Assembly: GCA_964599275.1 (NCBI GenBank)
Contig: CAZRFK010000044.1
Location: 1-15,886, forward strand
DNA length: 15,886 nucleotides
Reading direction: 5' to 3'
Source: PUMD01 sp964599275
Lineage (GTDB): Bacteria > Bacillota > Sulfobacillia > SLMV01
Both the position numbers and the translations under genes were made by a program. Within the stretch, counting starts at the first letter, position 1. Each line of letters starts with the position of its first letter. The notes below the pieces were generated by a model. It made no database searches and was not told the origin of the DNA. It worked only from the letters and a program-made list of their open reading frames with translations. Positions 7,518 through 15,193 of this stretch are shown here, piece by piece.

Positions 7518-7545
7518 ATAACTCAAGTATATGGAGTTGAGTTAT
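7518..7545. promoter_or_regulatory. 9-bp inverted repeat between divergent yyaC and ykvI-like genes
   Basis: ATAACTCAA at 7518-7526 and TTGAGTTAT at 7537-7545 are perfect inverted copies separated by ten bases. They lie in the 77-base gap between the two start codons, between the two opposing ribosome binding sites. The arrangement suits a dimeric regulator operator or a hairpin in either 5' leader. No convincing sigma-A, sigma-F or sigma-G promoter could be paired with it by eye. Confidence 0.4.
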
Positions 7546-7575
7546 CTAATATGTATGGGAGGAAGGAGGCCAACA

Positions 7576-8643
7576 ATGACTAGAACAAAACTACCTTTTT
7601 GGCAGGTAGTGATAGGAACGGCAACAGGATACGTTGGTGCAGTAGTGGGTGGGGCTTTTGCAACTGGGCGGGAAATTACACATTTTTTTGTAATACCGCA
7701 GTCAGAAGCTGCAAGCCTGCTCCTGACTGCCGGTGGGTTTTGTGGTGTTGGGCTAGTTATTATGATGATGGTATTTAGGAATAAGGCCACCTCCAGCACT
7801 GCTGTGCTTGACGTTATTTTTGAAAACGAACGATGCAGTAAGATTTTTGATGCCATGTTAACTGCCTTTTATTGGGCAGTGCTAACTATAGTAATAGCGG
7901 CTGCGGGAGCCCTGGGCCGCCAACTTTGGGGTTTTCCGCGTCTAGTTGGTATTGTGTTGTTGGCTTTAGGTATCGATTTATCGCTTCAGTTTCAAAGAAA
8001 AGGCGTGATGGTTGTAAATATTGGTCTTGCGCTAGCCATTTCAGCGACTCTGATTGTGGTCATAATTCAAATGCCAGGTTTTTCAATAGGAAATAATGTT
8101 GTAATAGGACAGGACTCAAATGTTATTCAATCTGTCAACAAGATTCTGGGATCTGTATTATACGTAAGCTACAATTTACTTTTTGGTCTGGCGATTTTCC
8201 CCTTCTGGGCGAAAAGAGGTTCAGCCTCCGCCTGCTTACTGGGCACCATTTTCGGTGGGACTTTCCTGGGGGTTTTGGTTTGGGCGGAGTGGAGAGTGCT
8301 TTCTGAAGTGCTTCGACATGTGTTTTCCGCCGAGATTCCCATGAACATAGCAGTTAACCTTCTAGCACCGCAATTTGCAGGATGGTATCCGGTAGTTTTG
8401 GTGCTTTCGCTTTTGACTACGGGAATTGCACTCTGTGTAGCTCTTGAAACTCGGCTGCGTGAGGCAGGTCTGCACCATTTTGATATGGCAAGACATCTGA
8501 TATTGCTTTCTGCGATTCCAGCTGCTTTCTTTGATCTCGGCATACTAGTCAGAACTTTCTATCCATTGGCGGGGGTTCTCTCTATGGTTCTGTGGGTGCT
8601 TTTATTGAGAAGGGCTTGGCATGTAACTTCAGACGTGGGTTGA
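7576..8643 (+). CDS. YkvI-family multispanning membrane protein, putative transporter
   Basis: This 355-residue membrane protein has about ten predicted spans. The first one carries the YkvI-family motif (GAVVGGAFATGREITHFF), which resembles the unwound first helix of LeuT-like amino acid transporters. Later spans include FWAVLTIVIAAAGALG and the KILGSVLYVSYNLLFGLA segment. Substrate is unknown; a transporter role is inferred from fold resemblance. The start is the ATG at 7576, because GGAGGAAGGAGG at 7558-7569 is well spaced before it and the preceding in-frame ATG at 7531 lies inside the inverted repeat without a binding site. It diverges from yyaC, so the two may be co-regulated. A 114-base gap follows before the TPR gene. 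Confidence 0.82.
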   Translation: MTRTKLPFWQVVIGTATGYVGAVVGGAFATGREITHFFVIPQSEAASLLLTAGGFCGVGLVIMMMVFRNKATSSTAVLDVIFENERCSKIFDAMLTAFYWAVLTIVIAAAGALGRQLWGFPRLVGIVLLALGIDLSLQFQRKGVMVVNIGLALAISATLIVVIIQMPGFSIGNNVVIGQDSNVIQSVNKILGSVLYVSYNLLFGLAIFPFWAKRGSASACLLGTIFGGTFLGVLVWAEWRVLSEVLRHVFSAEIPMNIAVNLLAPQFAGWYPVVLVLSLLTTGIALCVALETRLREAGLHHFDMARHLILLSAIPAAFFDLGILVRTFYPLAGVLSMVLWVLLLRRAWHVTSDVG

Positions 8644-8687
8644 AATGCGACAGTTCGCTATTCATTAGAGATATCTGAGGCATTATA

Positions 8688-8716
8688 ACGACAGTCTATC
8701 AATACTATGATATGCT
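8688..8716 (+). promoter_or_regulatory. Candidate sigma-A promoter for the TPR operon
   Basis: ACGACA at 8688-8693 and TATGCT at 8711-8716 are 17 bases apart, each matching four of six consensus positions. Transcription would start near 8724, leaving a leader of about 35 bases with a strong binding site before the TPR gene. The surrounding gap 8644-8757 is AT-rich and holds no clear terminator for the upstream gene. Confidence 0.35.
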
Positions 8717-8757
8717 AAAATAGGATGTGAAGCGTTCTAAGTTGTGGAGGAGGTTTT

Positions 8758-9414
8758 ATGGTGGTCGACAATGGCGAAAATCAGGATTCAACAGATAGTT
8801 TTCAAGATGCGGTAAGGCTTATTGATGAAGGAAGAAATCGAGAAGCCTTGAGTATATTACAGACAGTTATAGAGAAAAACCCGGAACACGTGGAGGCAAT
8901 CAACAAAGCCGGGGTTGCCTATGCAAGACTCGACGAGATGGAAAGCGCTGAAAAATGTTTCCTGGAGGCACTGTACATAGACCATAGTTTTGTTCCAGCA
9001 TTATCTAATTTAGGTAATATTTATATGCAACGCGAAGATTATAATCGTGCAATTGCCTTGTACCAAAAAGCTTTGAAGTATCATCCTGAATATGCAGTGG
9101 CTCACAACAACATTGCAGCCGCTTATAAACAGGTTGGAAAAGTGGACAAGCAGGTCCATCATTATAAAAGGAGCCAGAAACTAAAACTGAGAGGACCCGA
9201 TGACGCAGGTGCTACTGGTGGTATTAGAAAATTTTGGAACCGACTACGAGGACGCAATGGCCATGACGAACAGGAATCTTCAGAAAGCACTAGCTCTGAG
9301 AGCTCAGAGCACCAAGACGACAATGACGCATTTCAAAATGTAGGGAAAGGACGTTGGGGGTGCATGGGTGCGTGGGTAGTCCTTTTGCTGCTGGTTCTGC
9401 TGCTAATCGCATAA
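8758..9414 (+). CDS. Tail-anchored TPR repeat protein
   Basis: The protein has 218 residues and no N-terminal signal. Three tetratricopeptide repeats are clear at about residues 15-48, 49-82 and 83-116 (the last, SNLGNIYMQREDYNRAIALY, is the most canonical), with a partial fourth to about 148. A basic patch (FWNRLRGRNG) and a Ser/Glu/Asp-rich linker at about 150-195 follow. The chain ends in a single hydrophobic segment (WVVLLLLVLLLIA), so the TPR domain should face the cytoplasm on a C-terminal membrane anchor. TPR domains bind partner proteins; the partner is unknown, but the next two membrane proteins are obvious candidates. The ATG at 8758 has GGAGGAGG immediately upstream. The 3' end overlaps the next gene by about 60 bases. 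Confidence 0.88.
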   Translation: MVVDNGENQDSTDSFQDAVRLIDEGRNREALSILQTVIEKNPEHVEAINKAGVAYARLDEMESAEKCFLEALYIDHSFVPALSNLGNIYMQREDYNRAIALYQKALKYHPEYAVAHNNIAAAYKQVGKVDKQVHHYKRSQKLKLRGPDDAGATGGIRKFWNRLRGRNGHDEQESSESTSSESSEHQDDNDAFQNVGKGRWGCMGAWVVLLLLVLLLIA

Positions 9415-10799
9415 AAAACGCACTGAAATTCATAGGGATACCTTTGCTCTGGATTTTGGTTTTGATGATTGTAGTTGCGTTTTTGGCTCATGGGTATCCT
9501 CTGGTCTGGCTGCGTCCGACGGATACTGAAGTTCAAGTCCATGAGGTCGCCAACGTAACGTTTCCCAGCGAATCAGGTCTCAAAAATACATTTTCAGTCT
9601 TTTCGGTGTTCGATGAAGGCGAAGCAGAATCAGGGCACGCATATTTGCTTGCTGACTGTAGTGATTCATCTTCCATTATGTTGTATGGTGACGGGGAAAG
9701 GCAGTGGATGACGGATGACTTTGTGGGTGGACCTCCACTAGCTGTCAATACTCCATGGGGGGTACTATTTAGTCGGTTTGGCTCCTCCTTGGTTGGCGAG
9801 GTAGTAGTTGGCGACGAAGAAATGCAGTTTTATACCCACAGAATCGAGGGTGAAGTAACTGGTCTGTATAATACTGGAGCTGGGGCAGCAGTTGTTAGCA
9901 CTGAACTTCATAATCAAGACGGAACCCTTTCTGATTTTCCTCATGGCGAGCTGATCGTGGAAATGGCCAAAGGAAGCGACGAACCTATGCAGGTGCCCTC
10001 CTCAACCAGAAGACAAGAGCATGCGGCTCCTCTTTTTACTGAGCATATTGCTATTCATACTGAGCCTGGTATGCAAAATGCGAAAATGTCCCTGGATGAA
10101 GCCTGGATTATGAACTCCGATGGTCATTTTAACCTTCATAACCACCAGCATTCGCAATGGGTGGCGGCTGCCTTCCATATTGAGGATGTGGTTGATTCCC
10201 CTGTAACGACGGAATTGCCGATAAGACTGTATTTGATGGCACAAGATAGTCCTCAACAGTGGGAGTCTGTAGAAGTTGACCTGGAGCGCCTGCCCATTAA
10301 TGTATCTATATCTGCCTTAGGTGCAGAATCAGAAAACGAACGGGTTTTTGCTGATTTATATTGGCCTATGATTCTGTACACAGACCGGCAGTTGATTGCT
10401 AAGGGTGAAAAAGGCAAGGTTTTGTGGAAGTTTGACCCCCCTTCTGGAGGAACGGTGTCCAATGTGGTGATGGCATCCGATACTCAAGCAGTTGTATCTT
10501 GTGGTAAAACTCTATACTTCGTTGATGAAAAAGGAGAAATAAAATCCAAGTTAACGTATTTTTCCGAAATAAAAGATATCCGGGCATTTGCTGAGGATAA
10601 CGAAGTGATGATGGTTATAACAGATAGGCAGCTGCTTATAACCAATTTCTCTGCAGAATTGTTGTGGTCAGTTCAATTTGATTCATCGCCACAGGCGTGG
10701 GAGATTTCTGCGACACAAGACAGTGAGCACCAGGTGCTGATTAGCGTGGCAACGTCAAGACGACTGCGGCAATATGCGGTCAATTTGAAGGAGGATTGA
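9354..10799 (+). CDS. Signal-anchored exported protein with PQQ/propeller-like C-terminus, unknown function
   Basis: I do not recognise the family. The protein has up to 481 residues. A basic N-terminal stretch is followed by one strong membrane span at about residues 26-50 (IGIPLLWILVLMIVVAFLA), with no cleavage signal evident, so about 430 residues should lie outside the membrane. The last 150 residues contain strand-rich segments with PQQ/quinoprotein-like phrases (GKVLWKFDPPSGG, KTLYFVDEKGEIKS, LLWSVQFDSS), suggesting part of a beta-propeller. The middle is rich in acidic residues and histidines. The start is uncertain: TTG at 9354 sits three bases after AGGGAAAGG, while GTG at 9360 or 9372 is better spaced. 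All of these overlap the TPR gene in another frame. A stop just 19 bases before the next gene makes an operon likely. Confidence 0.75.
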   Translation: MGVHGCVGSPFAAGSAANRIKNALKFIGIPLLWILVLMIVVAFLAHGYPLVWLRPTDTEVQVHEVANVTFPSESGLKNTFSVFSVFDEGEAESGHAYLLADCSDSSSIMLYGDGERQWMTDDFVGGPPLAVNTPWGVLFSRFGSSLVGEVVVGDEEMQFYTHRIEGEVTGLYNTGAGAAVVSTELHNQDGTLSDFPHGELIVEMAKGSDEPMQVPSSTRRQEHAAPLFTEHIAIHTEPGMQNAKMSLDEAWIMNSDGHFNLHNHQHSQWVAAAFHIEDVVDSPVTTELPIRLYLMAQDSPQQWESVEVDLERLPINVSISALGAESENERVFADLYWPMILYTDRQLIAKGEKGKVLWKFDPPSGGTVSNVVMASDTQAVVSCGKTLYFVDEKGEIKSKLTYFSEIKDIRAFAEDNEVMMVITDRQLLITNFSAELLWSVQFDSSPQAWEISATQDSEHQVLISVATSRRLRQYAVNLKED

Positions 10800-10818
10800 C
10801 AAAGAAGGGTGGCCCAAC

Positions 10819-11199
10819 ATGCAAGATTATGACCGTTTTCCCCGTCTGCGCAGCTGGCAGTTTGTGTTAGTTGGACTGTTTTTGGCAGCAGCTTTGTATT
10901 TGCTACGGACATATGTATCCCATTTATTGCCGAATGCGCCTCTGTGGGTTAGGAGTCTTCTGGCTTTTTTGCTTTGCGGTTGGGTAGGTGAGAAATTGGT
11001 CCAGAAATATTGGCCCAGAATGCGTGGGTCCTTACATGAATCATATCAGGTGGTGTCAGGGTTTTTGCAGGTCGGCCTCATATTGTCGGTACTGACATGG
11101 AGCCTGCAGTATTTTATGAAAATTGCCATATCACCTGAGCCAGTGGCATGGATGGCCTATATGTCGTTGGTTTTATTTGATGGTATGTTCAGATGGTAA
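10819..11199 (+). CDS. Small multispanning membrane protein, unknown function
   Basis: This protein of 126 residues has no family I can name. Four hydrophobic stretches at about 13-31, 40-58, 80-98 and 104-122 suggest a four-span membrane protein with a short basic loop (KLVQKYWPRMRGS) between the second and third. Two prolines and several tryptophans sit at membrane edges. The ATG at 10819 has AAGGGTGG at 10805-10812. It follows the exported propeller-like protein by 19 bases and precedes the EamA gene by 18, so it is probably co-transcribed with both. A role as membrane partner of the two upstream proteins is inference from linkage only. Confidence 0.75.
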   Translation: MQDYDRFPRLRSWQFVLVGLFLAAALYLLRTYVSHLLPNAPLWVRSLLAFLLCGWVGEKLVQKYWPRMRGSLHESYQVVSGFLQVGLILSVLTWSLQYFMKIAISPEPVAWMAYMSLVLFDGMFRW

Positions 11200-11217
11200 G
11201 GGGTTAGGGGGACCAAC

Positions 11218-12123
11218 TTGGGAGTTTTTAATAAAGATTTTGTATCGAGGCTTATTCTGCCAACAGCGATTGTCTGTATATCCTCAGCGTCTATAATAAT
11301 TCGGCTGGCGGAGGCGCCACCGCTGGTAATTGCATTTTATCGGCTGGGTTATGCAGCTGTATTACACGCACTCTTGTCCTTAAGATCTCCCAGGGAATAT
11401 CAGGAGTTTGATTCCAACTCAATGTTGAAGTCCATGCTGGCAGGGGTTGTTCTGGGGGGGCATTTTGTTTTGTGGATTTACTCACTTCATTATACTACGG
11501 TGGCTGCCTCAACAGTTCTGGTCTCTTTTCATCCAATTTTAGCCGCAGCAGCTGGATATATATTATTAGGTGAGAAATTATCTTTACGAAGAGTGTTGTG
11601 TATCGTAGCAGCCTTAATAGGTGTTGGTTTTATTGCTTCAGCCGAGCTAACGGGAGGAGCAGGTAGTCTCATCGGTGATCTTATGGCGGTAGCGGCTGCA
11701 GGAGCCATGGCCGTCTATTTGATAACGGGGCGGGATGTCCGTCGTACAGTAAAGACACTGCCCTACACGACTATTGTCTACTCTACTGCAGCGGTCTCGG
11801 TGTTGTTGTTAATGATGGCTGTAGGTGAATCACCATGGGGATTTAGCAGGATTCAGCACCTTCTTTTTTTGCTTCTGGCTATCATGCCCACTTTACTGGG
11901 GCACACGCTCCTCAATTGGGCTCTTGGTTACATGCAGACGGCGCCGGTTGCTGTTGCTACCCTAGGCGAGCCAGTTGGAGCTACGGTGTTGGCATATCTT
12001 ATGCTTGGGGAGATACCGGGATGGCATCAATTGGTGGGAGCAGTGTTCATACTTGGGGCATTAGTGTTCTTTGGATTGGGAGGCAAAAATGAGGTTAATG
12101 TTGATGCTCACGAACAAAAATGA
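11218..12123 (+). CDS. EamA/DMT-superfamily transporter
   Basis: This 301-residue protein has about ten predicted membrane spans arranged as two EamA repeats, roughly residues 10-140 and 150-287. Family features include an early helix with SASIIIRLAEAPPLVIAFYRLG, ASTVLVSFHPILAAAAGYILLGEKLSLRR at the end of the first repeat, and GEPVGATVLAYLMLGEIPG at the matching place in the second. DMT transporters export amino acids, nucleosides or other metabolites; the substrate cannot be read here. The TTG at 11218 has GGGGG about six bases ahead. The gene sits 18 bases after the small membrane protein and may be the last gene of that operon, since 68 bases separate it from the CvpA-like gene. Confidence 0.88.
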   Translation: MGVFNKDFVSRLILPTAIVCISSASIIIRLAEAPPLVIAFYRLGYAAVLHALLSLRSPREYQEFDSNSMLKSMLAGVVLGGHFVLWIYSLHYTTVAASTVLVSFHPILAAAAGYILLGEKLSLRRVLCIVAALIGVGFIASAELTGGAGSLIGDLMAVAAAGAMAVYLITGRDVRRTVKTLPYTTIVYSTAAVSVLLLMMAVGESPWGFSRIQHLLFLLLAIMPTLLGHTLLNWALGYMQTAPVAVATLGEPVGATVLAYLMLGEIPGWHQLVGAVFILGALVFFGLGGKNEVNVDAHEQK

Positions 12124-12191
12124 ATTATATATAGCCAGTTGCAGGTAATTATTCAAGTCAGAACTGTGTTCACGGTTTGGAGGGATTTCCT

Positions 12192-12788
12192 ATGATATGG
12201 CTTGATTTGGTGGTAGTGGGGGTTGTTGTGTTAGGGACCTTAAATGGTCTGCGCCGTGGGTTTATTCGCTCACTCTTGGGCTTATTGGGACTGATAGCTG
12301 CTTTGACACTTGGGTGGACCTATTCCTCAGAAATGGTAGGATTATTTGAGGCAACTTGGGGATGGAGAACCCGGTTGGCGGAGTATCTCGCAACCAATGT
12401 TCCTTATTCTCATTCAGTGGGCGGAGTGTTAACATCCTCTGTTAGCTATGGAGAAATGGCTGAGATCTTATTAAGTGTTATGGCGTTTGCCTTAATATTT
12501 TTGATTGTTAGGATTGTGGCAATTTTTGTCGCAAACATCCTCCACTTGGCCTTGGGTTGGGGTTTCACAGGATTTATCAATAGAATGTTGGGAGGATTGT
12601 TTGGCTTTTTCACTTGGGTATTGGGTCTATCGATAATCTTGGGAGTACTGGTGACTGCCTCTACTTCAGTGGAGTTTTTGAGTGGGCTGGCGGAAGCTGT
12701 TGAGGCATCACATATGAGTCAGGAACTGGTTCGCATCTTCTATTTAATGAGTCCCTTGCGTCAGTATCTAATTGACTATTTGATTTGA
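12192..12788 (+). CDS. CvpA family membrane protein
   Basis: The 198-residue protein starts WLDLVVVGVVVLGTLNGLRRGFIRSLLGLLG with the opening pattern of CvpA/colicin V production proteins: one span, a GxxRGF turn, then a second span. About four membrane helices are visible, the last at about 135-155, with a short C-terminal amphipathic tail. The molecular function of the family is not settled; it has been linked to envelope integrity and microcin secretion. I use the ATG at 12192 because GGAGGG at 12179-12184 lies seven bases before it; the TTG at 12177 would be upstream of this site. The MscS gene begins 16 bases after the stop, so both are probably transcribed together. Confidence 0.88.
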   Translation: MIWLDLVVVGVVVLGTLNGLRRGFIRSLLGLLGLIAALTLGWTYSSEMVGLFEATWGWRTRLAEYLATNVPYSHSVGGVLTSSVSYGEMAEILLSVMAFALIFLIVRIVAIFVANILHLALGWGFTGFINRMLGGLFGFFTWVLGLSIILGVLVTASTSVEFLSGLAEAVEASHMSQELVRIFYLMSPLRQYLIDYLI

Positions 12789-12804
12789 CAGGTGAGGTGC
12801 TATT

Positions 12805-13683
12805 ATGCAGTGGAGGCAGATTTGGTTTGCGTTTGCAGAGAAATGGGATTGGATTTATACTATTCGGGTTTTCGGGCAGATAGTCATCATATTGGTGGGG
12901 TTTCACATTTTTACCCGGGTGGTAAGTTCAATTATAGACCGTTCGTTTTCGGTCACTGAGCACAGGTTTGATCGTGATGAAGAAAAGCGACGGATGGAGA
13001 CGATCCGTCGTCTTTTAAAATCAGCAGTTCGGTACATTATTGATTTTGCAGCACTCCTGACAATTTTACCGATATTGAATGTGCCGATAGCACAGATTTT
13101 GGCCGGAGCGGGTGTGTTGGGCTTAGCTGTAGGTTTTGGTACCCAACACATAGTACGTGATATTATATCGGGGTTCTTTGTGTTATTTGAAAATCAATTC
13201 ACTGTTGGGGATTTTGTGGAAGTTGCCGGCGTGTCAGGGGTTATTGAAGAAATGGGGCTGAAGACCACCCGTGTGCGTGATTTTGGCGGCCAGGTGCACT
13301 TTATTCCAAATGGAAGAATAGAACATGTCACTAACTATTCACGAGGGGACTTAAGGGTTTTAGTGGATATAGATGTGGCTTATGAAGAGGATGTTGCCCA
13401 GGTAGTTGATGTGTTGGACGAGCTTTGCGAGGAAATGGCGGGTGATATTGAGGAACTGACAGCTCCCCCAGAAGTCTTAGGAGTACAGGAGCTTGGGGAT
13501 TCTTCAGTTACCCTTCGCATCCGTGCCAGAGCAGCAAGTATGCAGCAGTGGAATGTGGAACGCGAGATTCGTCATCGCATAAAGAAAAGACTTGATGATC
13601 GCGACATTGAAATTCCTTACCCCAGGAGAGTGGTTGTTCCTTCGATGTATACGAAAATATCTTCGGATGAACAAGAGGAGTGA
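12805..13683 (+). CDS. Small-conductance mechanosensitive channel, MscS family
   Basis: The 292-residue protein matches the short MscS/YkuT type. A first span at about 19-40 leads to a charged segment (DRDEEKRRMETIRRLLKS), a second span, then the pore-lining helix AQILAGAGVLGLAVGFGTQ at about 94-112, with the glycine and alanine pattern typical of MscS. The beta domain follows at FENQFTVGDFVEVAGVSG and the conserved IPNGRIEHVTNYSRG. The C-terminal alpha/beta domain (about 190-280) is intact. Such channels open when membrane tension rises and release solutes during osmotic downshock. The binding site GGTGAGGTG is six bases before the ATG. In several Clostridia an MscS gene lies directly before DUF951 and ychF, as here. 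Confidence 0.93.
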   Translation: MQWRQIWFAFAEKWDWIYTIRVFGQIVIILVGFHIFTRVVSSIIDRSFSVTEHRFDRDEEKRRMETIRRLLKSAVRYIIDFAALLTILPILNVPIAQILAGAGVLGLAVGFGTQHIVRDIISGFFVLFENQFTVGDFVEVAGVSGVIEEMGLKTTRVRDFGGQVHFIPNGRIEHVTNYSRGDLRVLVDIDVAYEEDVAQVVDVLDELCEEMAGDIEELTAPPEVLGVQELGDSSVTLRIRARAASMQQWNVEREIRHRIKKRLDDRDIEIPYPRRVVVPSMYTKISSDEQEE

Positions 13684-13721
13684 AGCATCATCAACACATG
13701 GTTCAAAAGGAGGATATGTTT

Positions 13722-13913
13722 GTGAGTACAGAAAAAAACAAAATCGAGGTTGGAGATGTTGTAACGCTCAAAAAACCTCACCCTTGCGGCGCAGAACGCT
13801 GGGAGGTTTTACGGATAGGAGCCGATTTCCGTCTGCGTTGTATGGGGTGTGAGCGCACAGTGATGTTGCCGCGACGCAAAGTGGAAAGAGCAGTTAAGGA
13901 GATAGAGAAATAG
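13722..13913 (+). CDS. DUF951 family protein (small Cys-containing)
   Basis: This protein of 63 residues belongs to DUF951. The body reads VGDVVTLKKPHPCG, then WEVLRIGADFRLRCMGC, then RTVMLPRRKVERAVK, with one Cys in HPCG and two in CMGC that suggest metal binding, although a fourth ligand is not obvious (His in HPCG is a candidate). The fold resembles a small SH3-like or zinc-ribbon domain, and the function is unknown. The GTG at 13722 is chosen because AAAAGGAGG at 13705-13713 is eight bases ahead; the ATG at 13716 is only two bases from that site. The frame is open to 13680 but that part overlaps the MscS stop and has no family similarity. Placement just before ychF is conserved in Bacillota. 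Confidence 0.88.
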   Translation: MSTEKNKIEVGDVVTLKKPHPCGAERWEVLRIGADFRLRCMGCERTVMLPRRKVERAVKEIEK

Positions 13914-13940
13914 ACTTCTGTTTTTCAGGGAGGGGAAAAA

Positions 13941-15035
13941 GTGCAGCTGGGAATTGTAGGGTTACCCAATGCTGGTAAATCAACACTTTTCAATATGTTG
14001 ACTGGATCTGAAGCGGATACAGACATATATCCTTTCACTACAGTCGACAGAAACATAGGAAGAGTTGCTGTTCCCGATGAGCGGCTGGCGCCCTTGGCTT
14101 CTGTCTTAGGTTCCAGCAAAGCCGTGCCCACTTCAGTCAGCATTGTTGACATAGCTGGTTTAGTACCGGGAGCCAGCGAAGGTGAGGGGCTGGGAAACAG
14201 ATTTTTAGGACATATTCGTGAAGTGGACGCGATAGCACATGTCCTCCGTGCCTTTCATTCTCAGCAGGTGACCGGAACATCAGAAGGAGTAGACCCCGTT
14301 CGCGATTTGGAGATTGTTCGTCAGGAATTAGTTATTGCTGATCTTCAAAGTGTGAGCAAAAAACTTGAGGATGTTCGTATAGAGGCAAAGAGTAATGCTC
14401 CCGATGTGCTTGAGCGGTTACGAACTTTGGAGATGATTAAGGAGCGGCTTGAATCCGGCCAATATTTGTATTTTCACCGGGGCCAGCTGAGCGACAAAGA
14501 ATGGTCAGAGGCCAAACAGCTGCACCTGCTCACTGTTTTGCCGGTTCTTTACGTCCTCAACATAGATGAAGATATCTATGTTGGTGATGCACCGTGGCTG
14601 AAAAAACTCACCCAGAATGTGGGTGTATCAGAATCTCAGGTGGTCAGAGTATCAGCTAAGTTTGAAAGTGAACTAATGGATTTCACCCAGGAGGAACGGG
14701 AGTTATTTTTGGACGATGCAGGTATCTCTCGACCTGGAAGAGAACGATTTTTGCAGACGGCTCATGAGGTCTTAGGGCTTCTTACCTATTTCACTGGCAA
14801 TGAGCGAGAGACCAGAGCCTGGTCTTTGCCTCGTGGCAAGACAGCTTTAAAAGCAGCGGGAAAAATACACAGTGATATGGCGGCGGGTTTTATCAAGGGA
14901 GAGATAATTAACGCTGATATCCTTATTGAGATCGGTTCGAGGGAACGTGCACGCTCACAGGGTAGAACCCGAGTTGTCGGCAAGGATTATGAAATGCAGG
15001 ACGGAGATGTTATGGAGGTTCACTTTCGTTCATGA
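13941..15035 (+). CDS. ychF: Redox-regulated ATPase YchF (Obg family)
   Basis: This 364-residue protein is an Obg-family P-loop NTPase that prefers ATP over GTP. The G1 loop GLPNAGKST is at residues 7-15. Switch I lies around PFTTVDRNIG, and the G3 motif DIAGLVPGAS starts at Asp70. The specificity loop, which in GTPases is NKxD, reads NIDE from about residue 207, in line with YchF's ATP preference. A helical coiled domain occupies about 120-190, and the TGS domain fills the last 80 residues, ending GKDYEMQDGDVMEVHF. Homologues bind the ribosome and affect oxidative stress responses and translation initiation. GTG at 13941 has AGGGAGGGG upstream. It corresponds to B. subtilis YyaF, also next to rpsF. 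Confidence 0.97.
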   Translation: MQLGIVGLPNAGKSTLFNMLTGSEADTDIYPFTTVDRNIGRVAVPDERLAPLASVLGSSKAVPTSVSIVDIAGLVPGASEGEGLGNRFLGHIREVDAIAHVLRAFHSQQVTGTSEGVDPVRDLEIVRQELVIADLQSVSKKLEDVRIEAKSNAPDVLERLRTLEMIKERLESGQYLYFHRGQLSDKEWSEAKQLHLLTVLPVLYVLNIDEDIYVGDAPWLKKLTQNVGVSESQVVRVSAKFESELMDFTQEERELFLDDAGISRPGRERFLQTAHEVLGLLTYFTGNERETRAWSLPRGKTALKAAGKIHSDMAAGFIKGEIINADILIEIGSRERARSQGRTRVVGKDYEMQDGDVMEVHFRS

Positions 15036-15063
15036 ACCTGTGCAGAAAGTTACATATTTTTTT
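15022..15063 (+). terminator. Possible weak terminator after ychF
   Basis: ACTTTC at 15022-15027 can pair with GAAAGT at 15045-15050 around a loop that contains the palindrome GTTCATGAAC, and a run of seven T begins at 15057. The stem is AT-rich and the T run is displaced by six bases, so this is a tentative call. It overlaps the ychF stop codon. Confidence 0.3.
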
Positions 15064-15091
15064 AAGTCCAGTTAGCAGAGAAAGTTACCAC

Positions 15092-15118
15092 AGAAGGATC
15101 ATATGTGCTTCCTTTTTT
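15092..15118 (+). terminator. Possible second weak terminator before the rpsF promoter
   Basis: AGAAGG at 15092-15097 can pair with CCTTTT at 15111-15116 (one G-T pair) around a 13-base loop and runs straight into a six-T tract. Alternative pairing GAAG with CTTC uses nearly the same bases. It sits about 40 bases before the rpsF promoter, where it would insulate the ribosomal operon. The stem is weak. Confidence 0.3.
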
Positions 15119-15157
15119 GAGAGGGAACAGGAGAACACCAAAAAGGAATAGGCTGGT

Positions 15158-15187
15158 TTGCACTACTGTCGGTTAGCATTATATAAT
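15158..15187 (+). promoter_or_regulatory. Sigma-A promoter of the rpsF-ssb operon
   Basis: TTGCAC at 15158-15163 and a perfect TATAAT at 15182-15187 are separated by 18 bases. The -35 box matches four of six positions, with TTG and A conserved. Transcription should begin near 15194, giving a leader of about 90 bases before rpsF. It is the best promoter match that I see in the window. Confidence 0.7.
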
Positions 15188-15193
15188 TAACAG

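Noticed and set aside
7499..7575. Sigma-G or sigma-F promoter for yyaC on the minus strand
   Set aside because: A CATATTA box that would fit a sigma-G -10 exists, but no matching -35 lies 17-18 bases upstream.
8885..8900. CACGTG inside the TPR gene as another parS
   Set aside because: The flanks (GGAA before, GAGG after) do not match parS; only the hexamer is shared, which is expected by chance.
11454..11460. Seven-G tract in the EamA gene (and a similar one at 15485-15491 in rpsF) as phase-variation sites
   Set aside because: Both frames are intact with conserved residues on either side, and rpsF is essential, so switching is unlikely; short G tracts are expected at Gly codons.
15043..15088. 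Direct repeat AGAAAGTTAC at 15044-15053 and 15079-15088
   Set aside because: Two copies of ten AT-rich bases without further copies or a neighbouring regulator are too weak to call an operator.
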